Part shown: positions 26,856-35,444 of the stretch, piece by piece
Layout of the letters: every line of letters begins with the position of its first letter
Numbering within the stretch: position 1 is the stretch's first letter
Assembly (NCBI GenBank): GCA_963848355.1
Contig: CAWKDG010000002.1
Location: 434,001 to 498,000, forward strand
Length of the DNA stretch: 64,000 nucleotides
Reading direction: 5' to 3'
Source: CAWKDG01 sp963848355
Lineage (GTDB): Bacteria; Actinomycetota; Acidimicrobiia; Acidimicrobiales; UBA8190
Notes under the pieces: generated by a model
Seen by the model: only the letters and a program-made list of their open reading frames with translations
Databases searched by the model: none
Told to the model about the DNA's origin: nothing
Made by a program: the position numbers and the translations under genes

Positions 26856-27793
26856 GGTCGCAGGGGGAGGACGGGGCGGGGGGTGAGGGGCGGCGCCTCC
26901 GTGCTGTACCGGCGCACGGCGGTGCCCACGGCGATCGTCAGCTGGTCCCAGCTCTCGCCGTAGCGGTGGACCCGCCGATCGGTCCACTCGGTGTTGACCA
27001 CACCCTCACCCGAGCGATGAGCAGCGGCCGCCAGCGACGACCGGGCTCGGGTCCGGGCCACGGCGATGGCCGACGGGATCTGCCGGTTGACGCCGGGGAC
27101 GGTGAAGTCACCACGGGCCTGGCAATTGGGTTGGACATACACGCTGCCGACACCCACGGCGAGCCCGGTGGGAACGTAGCCGAGGGCGATGAGGCGCTCG
27201 AAGTGCTGGCCCGTGGCGTTGGTCAGGAAGGGGGAAGGCAACGGAGGTGTCCCCGGGTGCACCACCGCCGTGCCCCGGGCGAAGAAGGTGGCGGTCCCCG
27301 GCGAGCCGACGAGGTTCTCGAAGAAGAGATCGACGCCCACCACCCCGTGGGCGCCGATCTCGGTCGCCTCGGCGTCGAGGCGTTCGATGGCCAAGCCGTA
27401 ACCCTCGGCCAGTGATGCCGCCAGCACAGCGTCCTCGATGCTGAAGCCGTAGTGCTCCGGGGCGCCGACGCCGCCGCGGAATCCCATGGTGCCTCCGAGC
27501 CCGTAGGTGTGGGCACACGGATAGGTCTCGGAATAGCCGCCGCCCCGCCCGAAAGACTGGCCGGACAGGCCGCCCCACTGCCCGTAGAGCTGTCCCCCGG
27601 CGGCCGCCAATTGCATGACCGCCGTTCCCATGACGAAGCCGGCGGGCACCATCCCCACCCTCCGCACGGCGGCCGCCTCGGCCACCGAGAGGTCGCTCGT
27701 CCAGGTCGCTCGTTCCCTTTTTTCGGGCCGGAAGCTGCCGACGTCGGGGGCCGGTCCACCGCCACCGCCGGCGCCGTCGATGGCGCCGACCAT
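26852..27793 (-). CDS. YbjQ-like (DUF74) double-repeat protein 2
   Basis: 313 aa. Two YbjQ-like units: WTSDLSVAEAAAVRRVGMVP to IGAHGVVGVDLFFEN...FFARGTAVV, then FLTNATGQHFERLIALGYVP to a divergent GEGVVNTEWTDRR...IAVGTAVRR. The first unit carries a Gly-rich insertion (QSFGRGGGYSETYPCAHTY) absent from the paralogues. Start ATG at 27793 overlaps the stop of the upstream gene by one base (TGATG). Cytoplasmic by lack of any signal. Confidence 0.72.
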   Translation of the reverse strand: MVGAIDGAGGGGGPAPDVGSFRPEKRERATWTSDLSVAEAAAVRRVGMVPAGFVMGTAVMQLAAAGGQLYGQWGGLSGQSFGRGGGYSETYPCAHTYGLGGTMGFRGGVGAPEHYGFSIEDAVLAASLAEGYGLAIERLDAEATEIGAHGVVGVDLFFENLVGSPGTATFFARGTAVVHPGTPPLPSPFLTNATGQHFERLIALGYVPTGLAVGVGSVYVQPNCQARGDFTVPGVNRQIPSAIAVARTRARSSLAAAAHRSGEGVVNTEWTDRRVHRYGESWDQLTIAVGTAVRRYSTEAPPLTPRPVLPLRP

Positions 27794-28605
27794 CACCGGT
27801 CCATGGTGATGACCGGCACCGGGGGTGGCACGACGTGGTCGTCGCTCAGCGAGCGCACGCCTGTCCCGATGGCCAGGAACTCGATGGTGTGGCTCCCCCA
27901 CATGTGGGACTTCTCGATCAGCTGCACCCCGACGATCCCCGCCGCCTGGAGGCGGGTGGCCTCCTCCTCCATGCGCGTCATGGCCCGCTCGCGCGCGTCA
28001 TAGAGGGCCTGGGTGAAGTTGGGCAGCTCCGTCGCCCTCCCGGCCGATCCCATCGTGCCGAGCAGCGTCCGGTGGGCGACGTGATAGACGCACGTCCCGA
28101 GAACGAGACCGAGCGGTGCGTATCCGGCGTGGAGCAGGGTCCAGAAGTCCTGACCGGACAGATCGGAGGTGAAGGGCTTGCCCTCGGCGTTGCGCCACGA
28201 CGATCCGTCCTTCGCCTTCACGGCCGTACCGACGGCGATGAACTCGGCCGTGGACTTCCCCCACTCGTAGTAGTTGACGTCCAGACGCACGCCCACGATG
28301 CCGTCGGCACCGAGCACGTCGGCCTCTTCCTCCATGCGCGTCATCGCCAGCTCCCGGGCCGTGTACATGGCCTGCGTGAGCTTGTCGAGCTCGGTCGACT
28401 GGCTCCACCGGCGCGTCTGCAGCCCGATCTGATAGATCGAGCTCCCCATGACGAGGCCGAGGGGGGTGAACCCGGCTTCCTCGACGAGGAGGAACTCGTT
28501 CACCGTCAGGTCCGATGTGAACAGGCGTCGGCCGCCGGAGATCTCGGTCTCCTTCAGCCGACGCAGGGCGTCCTCGGGCAGTTGCTGCTGGGGAATGTCG
28601 GTCAC
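27793..28605 (-). CDS. YbjQ-like (DUF74) double-repeat protein 1
   Basis: 270 aa, the best preserved of the three. Unit 1: LFTSDLTVNEFLLVEEAGFT, then MYTARELAMTRMEEEADVLG, ADGIVGVRLD and AEFIAVGTAV. Unit 2: FTSDLSGQDFWTLLHAGYAP, then LYDARERAMTRMEEEATRLQ, AGIVGVQLIEK and IEFLAIGTGV. Each unit is a helix-plus-barrel YbjQ-type domain preceded by a conserved SDLS...AGYxPLGLVxG segment. GTG start with GAGGCGGG upstream. No metal-binding cysteine cluster is evident. Confidence 0.75.
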   Translation of the reverse strand: MTDIPQQQLPEDALRRLKETEISGGRRLFTSDLTVNEFLLVEEAGFTPLGLVMGSSIYQIGLQTRRWSQSTELDKLTQAMYTARELAMTRMEEEADVLGADGIVGVRLDVNYYEWGKSTAEFIAVGTAVKAKDGSSWRNAEGKPFTSDLSGQDFWTLLHAGYAPLGLVLGTCVYHVAHRTLLGTMGSAGRATELPNFTQALYDARERAMTRMEEEATRLQAAGIVGVQLIEKSHMWGSHTIEFLAIGTGVRSLSDDHVVPPPVPVITMDR

Positions 28606-28622
28606 GATCCCGCCTCTCTGCG

Positions 28623-29078
28623 TTACGACAGCAGTCCGTGGAGCGCGCTCCACGTCTGCTGCGACCGCTTCGCCTCGGCGGCGAGCGCGGACACGAGCTC
28701 TTCGATCCACTCGGGCATCGGGACCTGTCTGGTGGACAGCGCGATCCCACGGACCCGGCGCACCACCGTGCAGGCGATGGCGTTGTGCTCGCGGGTGGCG
28801 ACGAGGACGACGCCCTCCCCGGCGTTGCTCAGATCCATCTCGACCCCGGTGACCGGGCGATCACGCTTGAGCAGACCGCCCGACCGTTTGACCGTGACCC
28901 GGTCGCCCAGGGCGTCCGACATCTTCGCCACCAGGACCTTGAAGAAGGTCTCGGTGTCCGAGGCGTCGGCACGGATGGAGGCGGCCACCATGTCGAAGTC
29001 GGGCGGAGAATCGGCCAGGGAGTCGGGTCGGGGCTCGAGGGCCCCGGCGCCTGATTGCGTCTCGACGTCGTCGTCCAA
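28623..29078 (-). CDS. conserved protein of unknown function, first gene of the YbjQ-like operon
   Basis: 151 aa. A TTG start is proposed because GGAGG lies 6 bp before it; the frame has no ATG there. The first 35 residues are acidic and low in complexity. The rest looks like a compact alpha+beta domain (TETFFKVLVAKMSDALGDRV, VEMDLSNAGEGVVLVA, AIACTVVRRVRGIAL) ending in an amphipathic helix (WIEELVSALAAEAKRSQQ). I do not recognise the family. Only 17 bp separate it from the first YbjQ-like gene, so it very likely works with those proteins. Confidence 0.6.
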   Translation of the reverse strand: MDDDVETQSGAGALEPRPDSLADSPPDFDMVAASIRADASDTETFFKVLVAKMSDALGDRVTVKRSGGLLKRDRPVTGVEMDLSNAGEGVVLVATREHNAIACTVVRRVRGIALSTRQVPMPEWIEELVSALAAEAKRSQQTWSALHGLLS

Positions 29079-29189
29079 AAGGGACCTCCCTCCCCACACC
29101 GGAGGTCTACGCCTCTGCGATGCCTCCTCGAGCCTTCGAGTGTACTGAGCAGGGCCCACAGCGACCGGCGCCCTGGTAGACAGGCACCG

Positions 29190-29870
29190 ATGGATGTCTA
29201 CGAAGCTCTCTACACCTGTCGTGCCATGCGCAGGGTGCGGCCCGACCCGGTTCCCCTGGACGTCCAGGCCCGTATCCTCGACGCCGCCATCAGGGCACCC
29301 ACGGGCGGGAACGCACAGACCTGGCACTTCCTGCTGGTGGACGGTCCCGCCGTCAAGGCCCAACTCGGACCTCTCTACCGCGACAGCATGGATCAGCTGT
29401 GGAAGACCGTCTACGCCCCCCGGATCGTCGCCGCGGCGGCCGATCCCGACCACCCTGACAGCGTGCAGTTCGAGAGCGTGCGCCGCTCGGCCCAGCACCT
29501 CGCCGATCACTTCGAGGACGTCCCGCTCTTCCTGTTCGGCTTCGCCCAGCACGACCCGTCGGGGGGATCGATCTACCCCGCCGTGTGGAGCGCGCAGCTG
29601 GCGGCCCGAGCCGAGGGGGTCGGGAGTGCGCTCACCGTGGTGCTGAGCGTCTTCCACGGTCCCGAGGCCTACGACATCCTCGGTGTCCCACCCGACGAGG
29701 GATGGATCATGGCCTGCTGCGTGTCCTTCGGTTATCCGCAGGGCCGGTGGGGTGTCGCCCCCCGGCGTCCCGTACACGAGGTGTCGTCCCGGAACCGGTG
29801 GGGCTCGCCCGTGGGCTTCGAGATCGACCGGCCCCTGTGGTCCCCCGCCGGGCGCGTGCCGGAGGAATAG
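29190..29870 (+). CDS. nitroreductase family FMN oxidoreductase
   Basis: 226 aa. The start MDVYEALYTCRAMRRVRPDP carries the family's FMN-phosphate-binding arginines, followed by ILDAAIRAPTGGNAQTWHF. The C-terminal YPQGRWGVAPRRPVHEV is the second flavin-contact region. It should be an FMN-dependent NAD(P)H oxidoreductase acting on nitro or quinone-like compounds; the physiological substrate is unknown. It is divergent from the YbjQ-like operon, with 111 bp between starts. Confidence 0.82.
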   Translation: MDVYEALYTCRAMRRVRPDPVPLDVQARILDAAIRAPTGGNAQTWHFLLVDGPAVKAQLGPLYRDSMDQLWKTVYAPRIVAAAADPDHPDSVQFESVRRSAQHLADHFEDVPLFLFGFAQHDPSGGSIYPAVWSAQLAARAEGVGSALTVVLSVFHGPEAYDILGVPPDEGWIMACCVSFGYPQGRWGVAPRRPVHEVSSRNRWGSPVGFEIDRPLWSPAGRVPEE

Positions 29871-29916
29871 GAATCGGCCGGGGAATAGTGACGGGCCGGA
29901 GGTCGTTGCCACTGAC

Positions 29917-30207
29917 ATGACGGTTCGAGCGGAATGGCACGGCGTCGTGTTGGCCACCAGCGACGATACGGTCGTCGTCGAGGGCAACCACTACTTCCCC
30001 CACGACAGTGTGGACTGGTCGCACTTCAGTCCCACCGAGACGCATACGACGTGCCCCTGGAAGGGCGAGGCGAGCTACTACGACGTCCTCGCCGACGGGG
30101 AGACCAACAAAGACGCCGCCTGGTACTACCCCGAACCCAAAGAGGCGGCACACGAGATCAAGGACCGCGTGGCTTTCTGGAAGGGCGTGTCGGTCACCGC
30201 AGCCTGA
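29917..30207 (+). CDS. DUF427 family protein
   Basis: 96 aa, the normal length of a DUF427 domain. Family motifs are ATSDDTVVVEGNHYFP, TTCPWKGEASYYDV, DAAWYYPEP and IKDRVAFWKGV. Small beta-tent fold of unknown function, frequent in actinomycetes. It follows the nitroreductase by 46 bp and may be on the same transcript. Confidence 0.85.
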   Translation: MTVRAEWHGVVLATSDDTVVVEGNHYFPHDSVDWSHFSPTETHTTCPWKGEASYYDVLADGETNKDAAWYYPEPKEAAHEIKDRVAFWKGVSVTAA

Positions 30208-30246
30208 CCCCTCGATCGTCGCCCGCCCTGCGCTACGTTCCGGGCG

Positions 30247-31293
30247 ATGCCGAAGCCCGTCGAGCGGTCCTGGATCGTGGCGCTGCCGAAGGCGGAGGTC
30301 CACCTCCATCTCGAGGGCTGCATCGAGTCCCCTGTCGTCGACACCGCCGCACGACGTCACGGGGTGCCTCCCTTCGCCGGGCCCGGGACCGAGCGTGCCA
30401 CTGAGGGCGCGCCCTCGGGACCGATCACGAGCCTGCCCCAGCTGCTGTCCTACCTGGACTGGTCCTGTGGCCTGATCGACCGGTCGGACGATCTGGCTGC
30501 CATCGCCTACGGAGCGGCCCGCCGGGCAACGGCGAGCGGCGTCGGGCACGTCGATGTGATCGTCAATCCCACGCACTGGCCCCACTGGCAGGGACGCCTC
30601 GGCGCCATGATCGACGCCCTCGACGGCGGCTTCGGGGCGGCCGAGACCGACGGCCTGGCCACGGCGGTGCTCTGCCTCAGTGTCAAGAGGACCCAGACGC
30701 GGTCCGAGGCCCTTGCTCTCGTCGACTGGATCCTCGACCGCCGCCATCCCCGGGTGGCGGCACTGTCCATCGACGGCGACGAGAGCAGCGGCTCCCACAA
30801 CACCCGGTTCGCCGACGCCTTCGCCCGGGCGGGCCGGGCCGGATTGCGACGGTGTGCCCACGCCGGCGAGTCGAGCGGACCCGACGGCGTCCGCGAAGCC
30901 GTCGACGTCCTCGGGGCGGAGCGGATCGACCACGGCATCCGGGCCCTGGCCGACCCGAGCCTGGTGGCCGAGCTGGCCCGCCGGTCGATCCCGCTCGACA
31001 TCTGCCCCACCTCGAACGTCGTGCTCGGGATCGTCCCCGACCTGGCCCGCCATCCGGTGGACGACCTGCGTCGTGAGGGCGTGCCGTTCTCGCTCAACAC
31101 CGACGATCCCGTTCTCTTCGGTGCCGAGGTGGCCGGCGAGTACGCCCTGTGCGCGCAGGCCTTCTCCTGGGGCCGACCCGAGCTTGTGGCCGTCGCCCGG
31201 ACGTCCATCGAGTCCTGCTTCGCCGACGCCGACCGCCGACGACAGCTGCTCCGGGAGCTCGACGCATTCGTCGACACGCCGGGCGGTGACTGA
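30247..31293 (+). CDS. add: adenosine deaminase
   Basis: 348 aa amidohydrolase converting adenosine to inosine in the cytoplasm. Zinc and active-site residues are visible: PKAEVHLHLEGC (HxH), CAHAGESSG (His and the catalytic Glu region), RIDHGIRAL and SLNTDDPVLF (the two aspartates). The neighbouring salvage genes make a purine substrate plausible, although some members of this family act on adenine or other aminopurines. Start ATG. Confidence 0.88.
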   Translation: MPKPVERSWIVALPKAEVHLHLEGCIESPVVDTAARRHGVPPFAGPGTERATEGAPSGPITSLPQLLSYLDWSCGLIDRSDDLAAIAYGAARRATASGVGHVDVIVNPTHWPHWQGRLGAMIDALDGGFGAAETDGLATAVLCLSVKRTQTRSEALALVDWILDRRHPRVAALSIDGDESSGSHNTRFADAFARAGRAGLRRCAHAGESSGPDGVREAVDVLGAERIDHGIRALADPSLVAELARRSIPLDICPTSNVVLGIVPDLARHPVDDLRREGVPFSLNTDDPVLFGAEVAGEYALCAQAFSWGRPELVAVARTSIESCFADADRRRQLLRELDAFVDTPGGD

Positions 31294-31386
31294 GATTCCT
31301 GGCATGAGTGTTCGGCGGCTGAACCCGCTTGACGTGGGGACCGGCGCCGAACATCGTGAGGGCCGACACGAGCCGAGGGAGGACGA

Positions 31387-32889
31387 GTGACGGCATCGGT
31401 AGAGGTCCCGCCGGACGAGGCACTGCCCGAGGCGGACAAGGCGTTCCACGTCGAGCAGCACGGCATCGACTACATCCCCCTCGGGGAACGGTGGGCGAAA
31501 CCTCGCGACCTCTTCGGCATGTGGGCGGGGGCCAGCGTCCAGATCGAGTACTTCGTCTACGGCGCCATCCTGATGACGTTCGGCTTCACCTTCGCCCAGG
31601 CCGTGTCGTTGATCGTCATCGGCAACATCTCCTATGTCCTGCTCGGGGTGTGCAGCCTGCAGGGTCCCGATGCGGGTACGACCGTGTTCGCCATCAACCG
31701 AGCCAGCTACGGCCCGAACGGATCGCGCCTCATCTCGTTCTTCAACTGGATCACCCAGATCGGGTTCGAGACCGAGGGCCTCATTCTCATCGTCGGCGCC
31801 CTGCTGGTTCTCACCATCAAGGCCGGGTTCGATCCCGGCACCCCGGCCAAGGTCGTCTTCATCCTGGTGGCGGTGGCCGTCCAGATCGTCCTGCCCTTCC
31901 TCGGGCACGCCACCATCGTGAAGACGCTGCGCCTGCTCATCATCCCCTTCGCCGTGCTCTTCGCCGTGCTCCTGGGATTCAGCGCCGGACACGCCCACCT
32001 GAACGCCGTGGCCCACGGGGCGGGGTGGCAGACCTACATGGCCGGCCTGGCCTTCACCATCACCCTGAGCGGGCTCGGATGGGCCGAATGCGGGAACGAC
32101 TACTCCCGCTACCTGGCCCCGGACGCCTCGAAGAAGGCCATCGTCGGATGGGTCTTCCTGGGCACGGCGGTCCCCGAGATCCTGGTCATGACCCTCGGCG
32201 CCGTCGTGGGCACCTTCCTCACCTCGATCGGGAGCTCGGTAGGAACCTCGGTCTTCCTGCCCTTCGCCCACCAGAGCGTCATCCCACCCTGGTTCGTAGT
32301 GGTCTTCCTCCTCTTCGCCATGGTCCAGCTCTTCGCCGTCAACAGCCTCGACCTCTACTCCTCCGGCGTCACCCTGCAAGCGCTGGGTGTCCATGTCCGG
32401 CGCTACCAGGCCGTGGTCATCGACAGCGCCATCTGTCTCGGGGTCACCATCTACGCCATCTTCGACTCCTCCTTCAGCACGTACCTGAGGGACTTCGTCG
32501 ACGTCGTCATCATCTGGATCGCCCCGTGGGTGGCCATCTACCTGGTGGACTGGGGCCTGCGGAGATGGCGCTACGTCCCGAGCGAACTCCAGCGGGTCGA
32601 CCGCGGCAGCCTCTACTGGAGCAGAGGCGGGGTGCACTGGCCCGCCATCATCGCCCAGGTCGTGGGGATGGTGGCGTCGATGACGGCGCTGTACCCGACC
32701 TTCTCCGTTCCCAGCTGGATGAACCCGATCACCGTGCACACCGGCGGCGCCGACTTCAGCGTCTTCACCGGCATCGCCGCCGGGGGGATCGTCTACGCCG
32801 CCCTGGCCTGGAACAGCGTGCGCCGCCAGGCCGAGCGCCAGGACGCCATTCTGACCGGGGCCGGGTCCGGGGCCACCGGCTCGACGTGA
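31387..32889 (+). CDS. NCS1 family nucleobase permease (cytosine/purine type)
   Basis: 500 aa integral membrane protein with about 12 hydrophobic segments. The N-terminus has the family's substrate region DLFGMWAGASVQIEYFVYGA, and GPNGSRLISFFNWITQIGFE is typical of helix 3. It imports cytosine, purines, hydantoins or similar by proton or sodium symport. Lying between adenosine deaminase, a phosphoribosyltransferase and cytosine deaminase it most likely feeds cytosine or purines into salvage. Start GTG at 31387, with AGGGAGGA a few bases upstream. Confidence 0.88.
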   Translation: MTASVEVPPDEALPEADKAFHVEQHGIDYIPLGERWAKPRDLFGMWAGASVQIEYFVYGAILMTFGFTFAQAVSLIVIGNISYVLLGVCSLQGPDAGTTVFAINRASYGPNGSRLISFFNWITQIGFETEGLILIVGALLVLTIKAGFDPGTPAKVVFILVAVAVQIVLPFLGHATIVKTLRLLIIPFAVLFAVLLGFSAGHAHLNAVAHGAGWQTYMAGLAFTITLSGLGWAECGNDYSRYLAPDASKKAIVGWVFLGTAVPEILVMTLGAVVGTFLTSIGSSVGTSVFLPFAHQSVIPPWFVVVFLLFAMVQLFAVNSLDLYSSGVTLQALGVHVRRYQAVVIDSAICLGVTIYAIFDSSFSTYLRDFVDVVIIWIAPWVAIYLVDWGLRRWRYVPSELQRVDRGSLYWSRGGVHWPAIIAQVVGMVASMTALYPTFSVPSWMNPITVHTGGADFSVFTGIAAGGIVYAALAWNSVRRQAERQDAILTGAGSGATGST

Positions 32890-32956
32890 CGGCACCACGC
32901 CGGCGCGGTCGTCACCGCCCGCGACGGGGGCCGTGGGAGTGGCGGGGTGGCGGCCC

Positions 32957-33616
32957 TTACTTTTCGGTGGTCGCGCTGGCCGGGAGGACGTCGCGGTCGC
33001 TGCTCCCGTCCCAGTCCTCGACGATCCCCCCACCCGGCTCGCGACGGAACACGGGAATGCCACCGAGAGCGTGGACCAGGGCCGCATCGTCGCCCAGGGC
33101 GGCCCGCCAGGTGGACGCCTCGGTCAACATGGCGCCGATCACGACGGGTTCGGCCCCGACACGGCGCAGGATGTTGAGGGCGGCGCACACCGATGCACCG
33201 GTGGAGATGACGTCGTCGACCACCGCCACCCGACGCCCGGCCACGACCGAGACCCGGGCCCGGTCGAACAACAGCCTCTGGGGGGCTCCGGTGGTGATGG
33301 ACGTGACGGGTTCCGAGATGGCGTCCTGCAGGTGGATCTTGGGCGTCTTCTGCAGGATGAGGTAGTCGTCGAGCCCCAGTGCCCGGGTCACCTCGATGGC
33401 CAGCGGAATACCCATGGTGGCCACCGACACCACCACGTCGGCGCCGTAGGGAGCGAGGAGCTCGGCCAGCTCGGTGCCCGCCTGCTCGGCGAAGCGCACT
33501 CCGTGGTCCACGGTGATGAGCAGGGCGATGGCCAGGTCGTCGGCGATCGGCACCAGCGGGAGGTCGACCTCCTGAGCGCCTATCCGCGTCCTGTACCTAC
33601 CCACCGCATCGACCAC
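32957..33616 (-). CDS. purine-type phosphoribosyltransferase (APRT/XPRT-like)
   Basis: About 219 aa. The PRPP-binding motif is RRVAVVDDVISTGASV (residues VVDDVISTGAS). Upstream, ADVVVSVATMGIPLAIEVTR is the usual second phosphate-contact region. It probably converts adenine, xanthine or another base plus PRPP to the nucleotide. The start is uncertain: GTG at 33616 or 33604; a longer form from TTG at 33652 would leave only 5 bp to the divergent deaminase start. Confidence 0.78.
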   Translation of the reverse strand: MVDAVGRYRTRIGAQEVDLPLVPIADDLAIALLITVDHGVRFAEQAGTELAELLAPYGADVVVSVATMGIPLAIEVTRALGLDDYLILQKTPKIHLQDAISEPVTSITTGAPQRLLFDRARVSVVAGRRVAVVDDVISTGASVCAALNILRRVGAEPVVIGAMLTEASTWRAALGDDAALVHALGGIPVFRREPGGGIVEDWDGSSDRDVLPASATTEK

Positions 33617-33657
33617 GGGAAAGACTCTGACCGCCTCCGTCCCCCACCGCAAGTACG

Positions 33658-34140
33658 GTGACGCCCTTCGACGTTGGGCCCGGCGTCGGTCTCGACCCGG
33701 CCACGATGCGGACGTTCCTCGGCGTCGCCCTCGACGAAGCCCGTCTCGGTCACGACGAGGGTGGCATCCCCATCGGTGCCGCTCTGTTCCACCGCGACGG
33801 CACCCTGCTCGGCCAGGGGCACAATCGGAGGGTCCAGGACGACGACGCCTCCTGCCACGCCGAGACGGCGGCCTTCCGCAATGCCGGGCGACGGCGCCAC
33901 TACCGGGACTGCGTGATGGTCACCACACTGTCCCCGTGCTGGTACTGCAGCGGCCTCGTCCGACAGTTCCAGATCGGGGCCGTGGTCATCGGTGAATCAC
34001 GCAACTTCAGGGGCGGCAACGACTGGCTCGCCGGTCTGGGCATCCCCGTCATCGATCTCGACGATGGGGCCTGCATCGATCTTCTGGCCGGCTTCATCGC
34101 CGCCCAGCCCGATCTGTGGGACGAGGACATCGGCCGGTAA
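33658..34140 (+). CDS. cytosine deaminase, yeast FCY1-like CDA fold
   Basis: 160 aa. It is a zinc-dependent deaminase of the cytidine deaminase superfamily: SCHAETAAF supplies the zinc His (about 67) and the proton-shuttling Glu (69), and LSPCWYCSGL supplies the two zinc cysteines (94 and 97). The closing WLAGLGIPVIDLDDGACIDL resembles yeast-type cytosine deaminase. It would make uracil, which the adjacent uracil phosphoribosyltransferase can use. Most bacteria use the unrelated CodA. Start GTG at 33658; ATG at 33706 is an alternative. Confidence 0.85.
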   Translation: MTPFDVGPGVGLDPATMRTFLGVALDEARLGHDEGGIPIGAALFHRDGTLLGQGHNRRVQDDDASCHAETAAFRNAGRRRHYRDCVMVTTLSPCWYCSGLVRQFQIGAVVIGESRNFRGGNDWLAGLGIPVIDLDDGACIDLLAGFIAAQPDLWDEDIGR

Positions 34141-34142
34141 CG

Positions 34143-34184
34143 CCGGGTCACCCGGGCCGGATCAACCGGACCGGGTCAATCGGG
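34143..34184. repeat. three 14-bp tandem copies at a convergent junction
   Basis: Copies CCGGGTCACCCGGG, CCGGATCAACCGGA and CCGGGTCAATCGGG at 34143-34156, 34157-34170 and 34171-34184. They start 2 bp after the cytosine deaminase stop and include the upp stop codon (TCA at 34176). The units are also internally palindromic (CCGG...CCGG) and could fold as terminator hairpins. Confidence 0.85.
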
Positions 34185-34862
34185 TGGCCCGAAGAGGCGG
34201 TCACCGGCGTCGCCCAGCCCGGGCACGATGAACCCGTGGTCGTCGAGCTTCGCGTCCACGGCCACACAGGCGACGTCGACGTCGCGATGTCTCGTCCGGA
34301 AGAACGTGAGTCCCGGAACCGAGGCGATGAGACACAGGACGGTCAGCGTCGATGCGCCGCGCTCCTTGACCATGTCGCACACCTGGGCCAGGGAGCCACC
34401 GGTGGCCAGCATGGGGTCGCAGACCACCACCCGGCGACCGGCGAGGTCCTTGGGGAGCCGGTTGAGGTAGACCTCGGCCTGCAACGTCGCCTCGTTCCGG
34501 CGCAGGCCCACGTGGGCCACCTCCGAAGCCGGGAGTGCCGCCTGGACGGCCGGAACCATGCCGAGACCGGCCCGCAGGACGGGGACGACCAGGACCGTCT
34601 CCTCCACCCGGGGACACCACACGCCGGACGCCACCGGCGTGTCGATGCACCGGTCGACGGTGACGAGCTCCCGTAGGGCTTCGTAGGCCACGAAGGTCGA
34701 CAGATCGGCCACCAGCTGCCGGAAGGTGGGGCTGTCGGTGGTGACGTCGCGCAGTCCCGACAGGCGGTGGACAGCCAGAGGGTGGTCGACGACCACGGTG
34801 GCGCCGACAGTGGGTGCCGTGCCCGCCCCGGCAACGACCGCTTCGGACCGGAGCTCAGTCAC
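34176..34862 (-). CDS. upp: uracil phosphoribosyltransferase
   Basis: 228 aa. It converts uracil and PRPP to UMP. VVPVLRAGLGMVPAVQAALP and the PRPP motif RVVVCDPMLATGGSLAQV are diagnostic, as is the closing LGDAGDRLFGP. GTG at 34862 overlaps the end of hpt by 8 bp, so the two are translationally coupled. The first 20 residues (Ala/Val/Gly-rich) are longer than in most homologues. It is convergent with the cytosine deaminase that supplies its substrate. Confidence 0.92.
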   Translation of the reverse strand: MTELRSEAVVAGAGTAPTVGATVVVDHPLAVHRLSGLRDVTTDSPTFRQLVADLSTFVAYEALRELVTVDRCIDTPVASGVWCPRVEETVLVVPVLRAGLGMVPAVQAALPASEVAHVGLRRNEATLQAEVYLNRLPKDLAGRRVVVCDPMLATGGSLAQVCDMVKERGASTLTVLCLIASVPGLTFFRTRHRDVDVACVAVDAKLDDHGFIVPGLGDAGDRLFGPPD

Positions 34863-35439
34863 CGGTGGATCCGTCGGGCAGGTAGACGCAGATGTCGCGC
34901 AGATTCCGGTAGCGCTGGTCGACGTCGAGGCCGTAACCGATGACGAAGTCGGGCGGGATGGTGAACCCGACATAGCGCAGGTCGACGTCACGGAGCTGGA
35001 GCCCCGACTTCACCAGCAGGGCGCACACCTCCAAGGTGGCCGGCCGGTGGGCCCACAGGTAGCGCTGAAGGTACGACAACGTGATCCCGCTGTCGACGAT
35101 GTCCTCGATCACGAGAACGTCGCGTCCCACCAGATCGGTGTCCACGTCCTTCATGATCCGCACGACCCCGCTCGACGTGGTGTCCGCCCCGTAGGAGGCG
35201 ATCGCCATGAGGTCGATCTCCACCGGAAGACGGATGGCTCGTGCCAGGTCGGCCATGAAGATGAAAGCGCCCTTCAATACGCCGACGAGAAGGGGCGGGC
35301 GTTCCCGGTAGTCAGCGGTGATCTGGGCCCCGAGCTCGGTCACACGCCGGCCCAGCTCGTCCTGGCTGACGACGACACGGCCGACGTGCCCGTCGCCATC
35401 CCAGTAGCTGACGTCGGAGCCGGCGCCGGTGCGCAGCAC
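34855..35439 (-). CDS. hpt: hypoxanthine(-guanine) phosphoribosyltransferase
   Basis: 194 aa. RRVTELGAQITADYRERPPL and LVGVLKGAFIFMADLARAI are family signatures. VLVIEDIVDSGITLSYL is the PRPP loop. VGFTIPPDFVIGYGLDVDQR is the C-terminal base-binding region. It salvages hypoxanthine and guanine to IMP and GMP. Start GTG at 35439, 6 bp from the stop of the preceding basic protein gene; the genes from 35813 down to 34176 form one likely transcript. Confidence 0.93.
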   Translation of the reverse strand: MLRTGAGSDVSYWDGDGHVGRVVVSQDELGRRVTELGAQITADYRERPPLLVGVLKGAFIFMADLARAIRLPVEIDLMAIASYGADTTSSGVVRIMKDVDTDLVGRDVLVIEDIVDSGITLSYLQRYLWAHRPATLEVCALLVKSGLQLRDVDLRYVGFTIPPDFVIGYGLDVDQRYRNLRDICVYLPDGSTGD

Positions 35440-35444
35440 GGTCG

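Noticed and set aside
29707..33087. Very long open reading frame (over 1100 codons) on the minus strand
   Set aside because: It runs opposite to adenosine deaminase, DUF427 and the NCS1 permease and has shadow composition (long Gly/Arg/Asp/His-rich low-complexity stretches). High GC removes stops from antisense frames.
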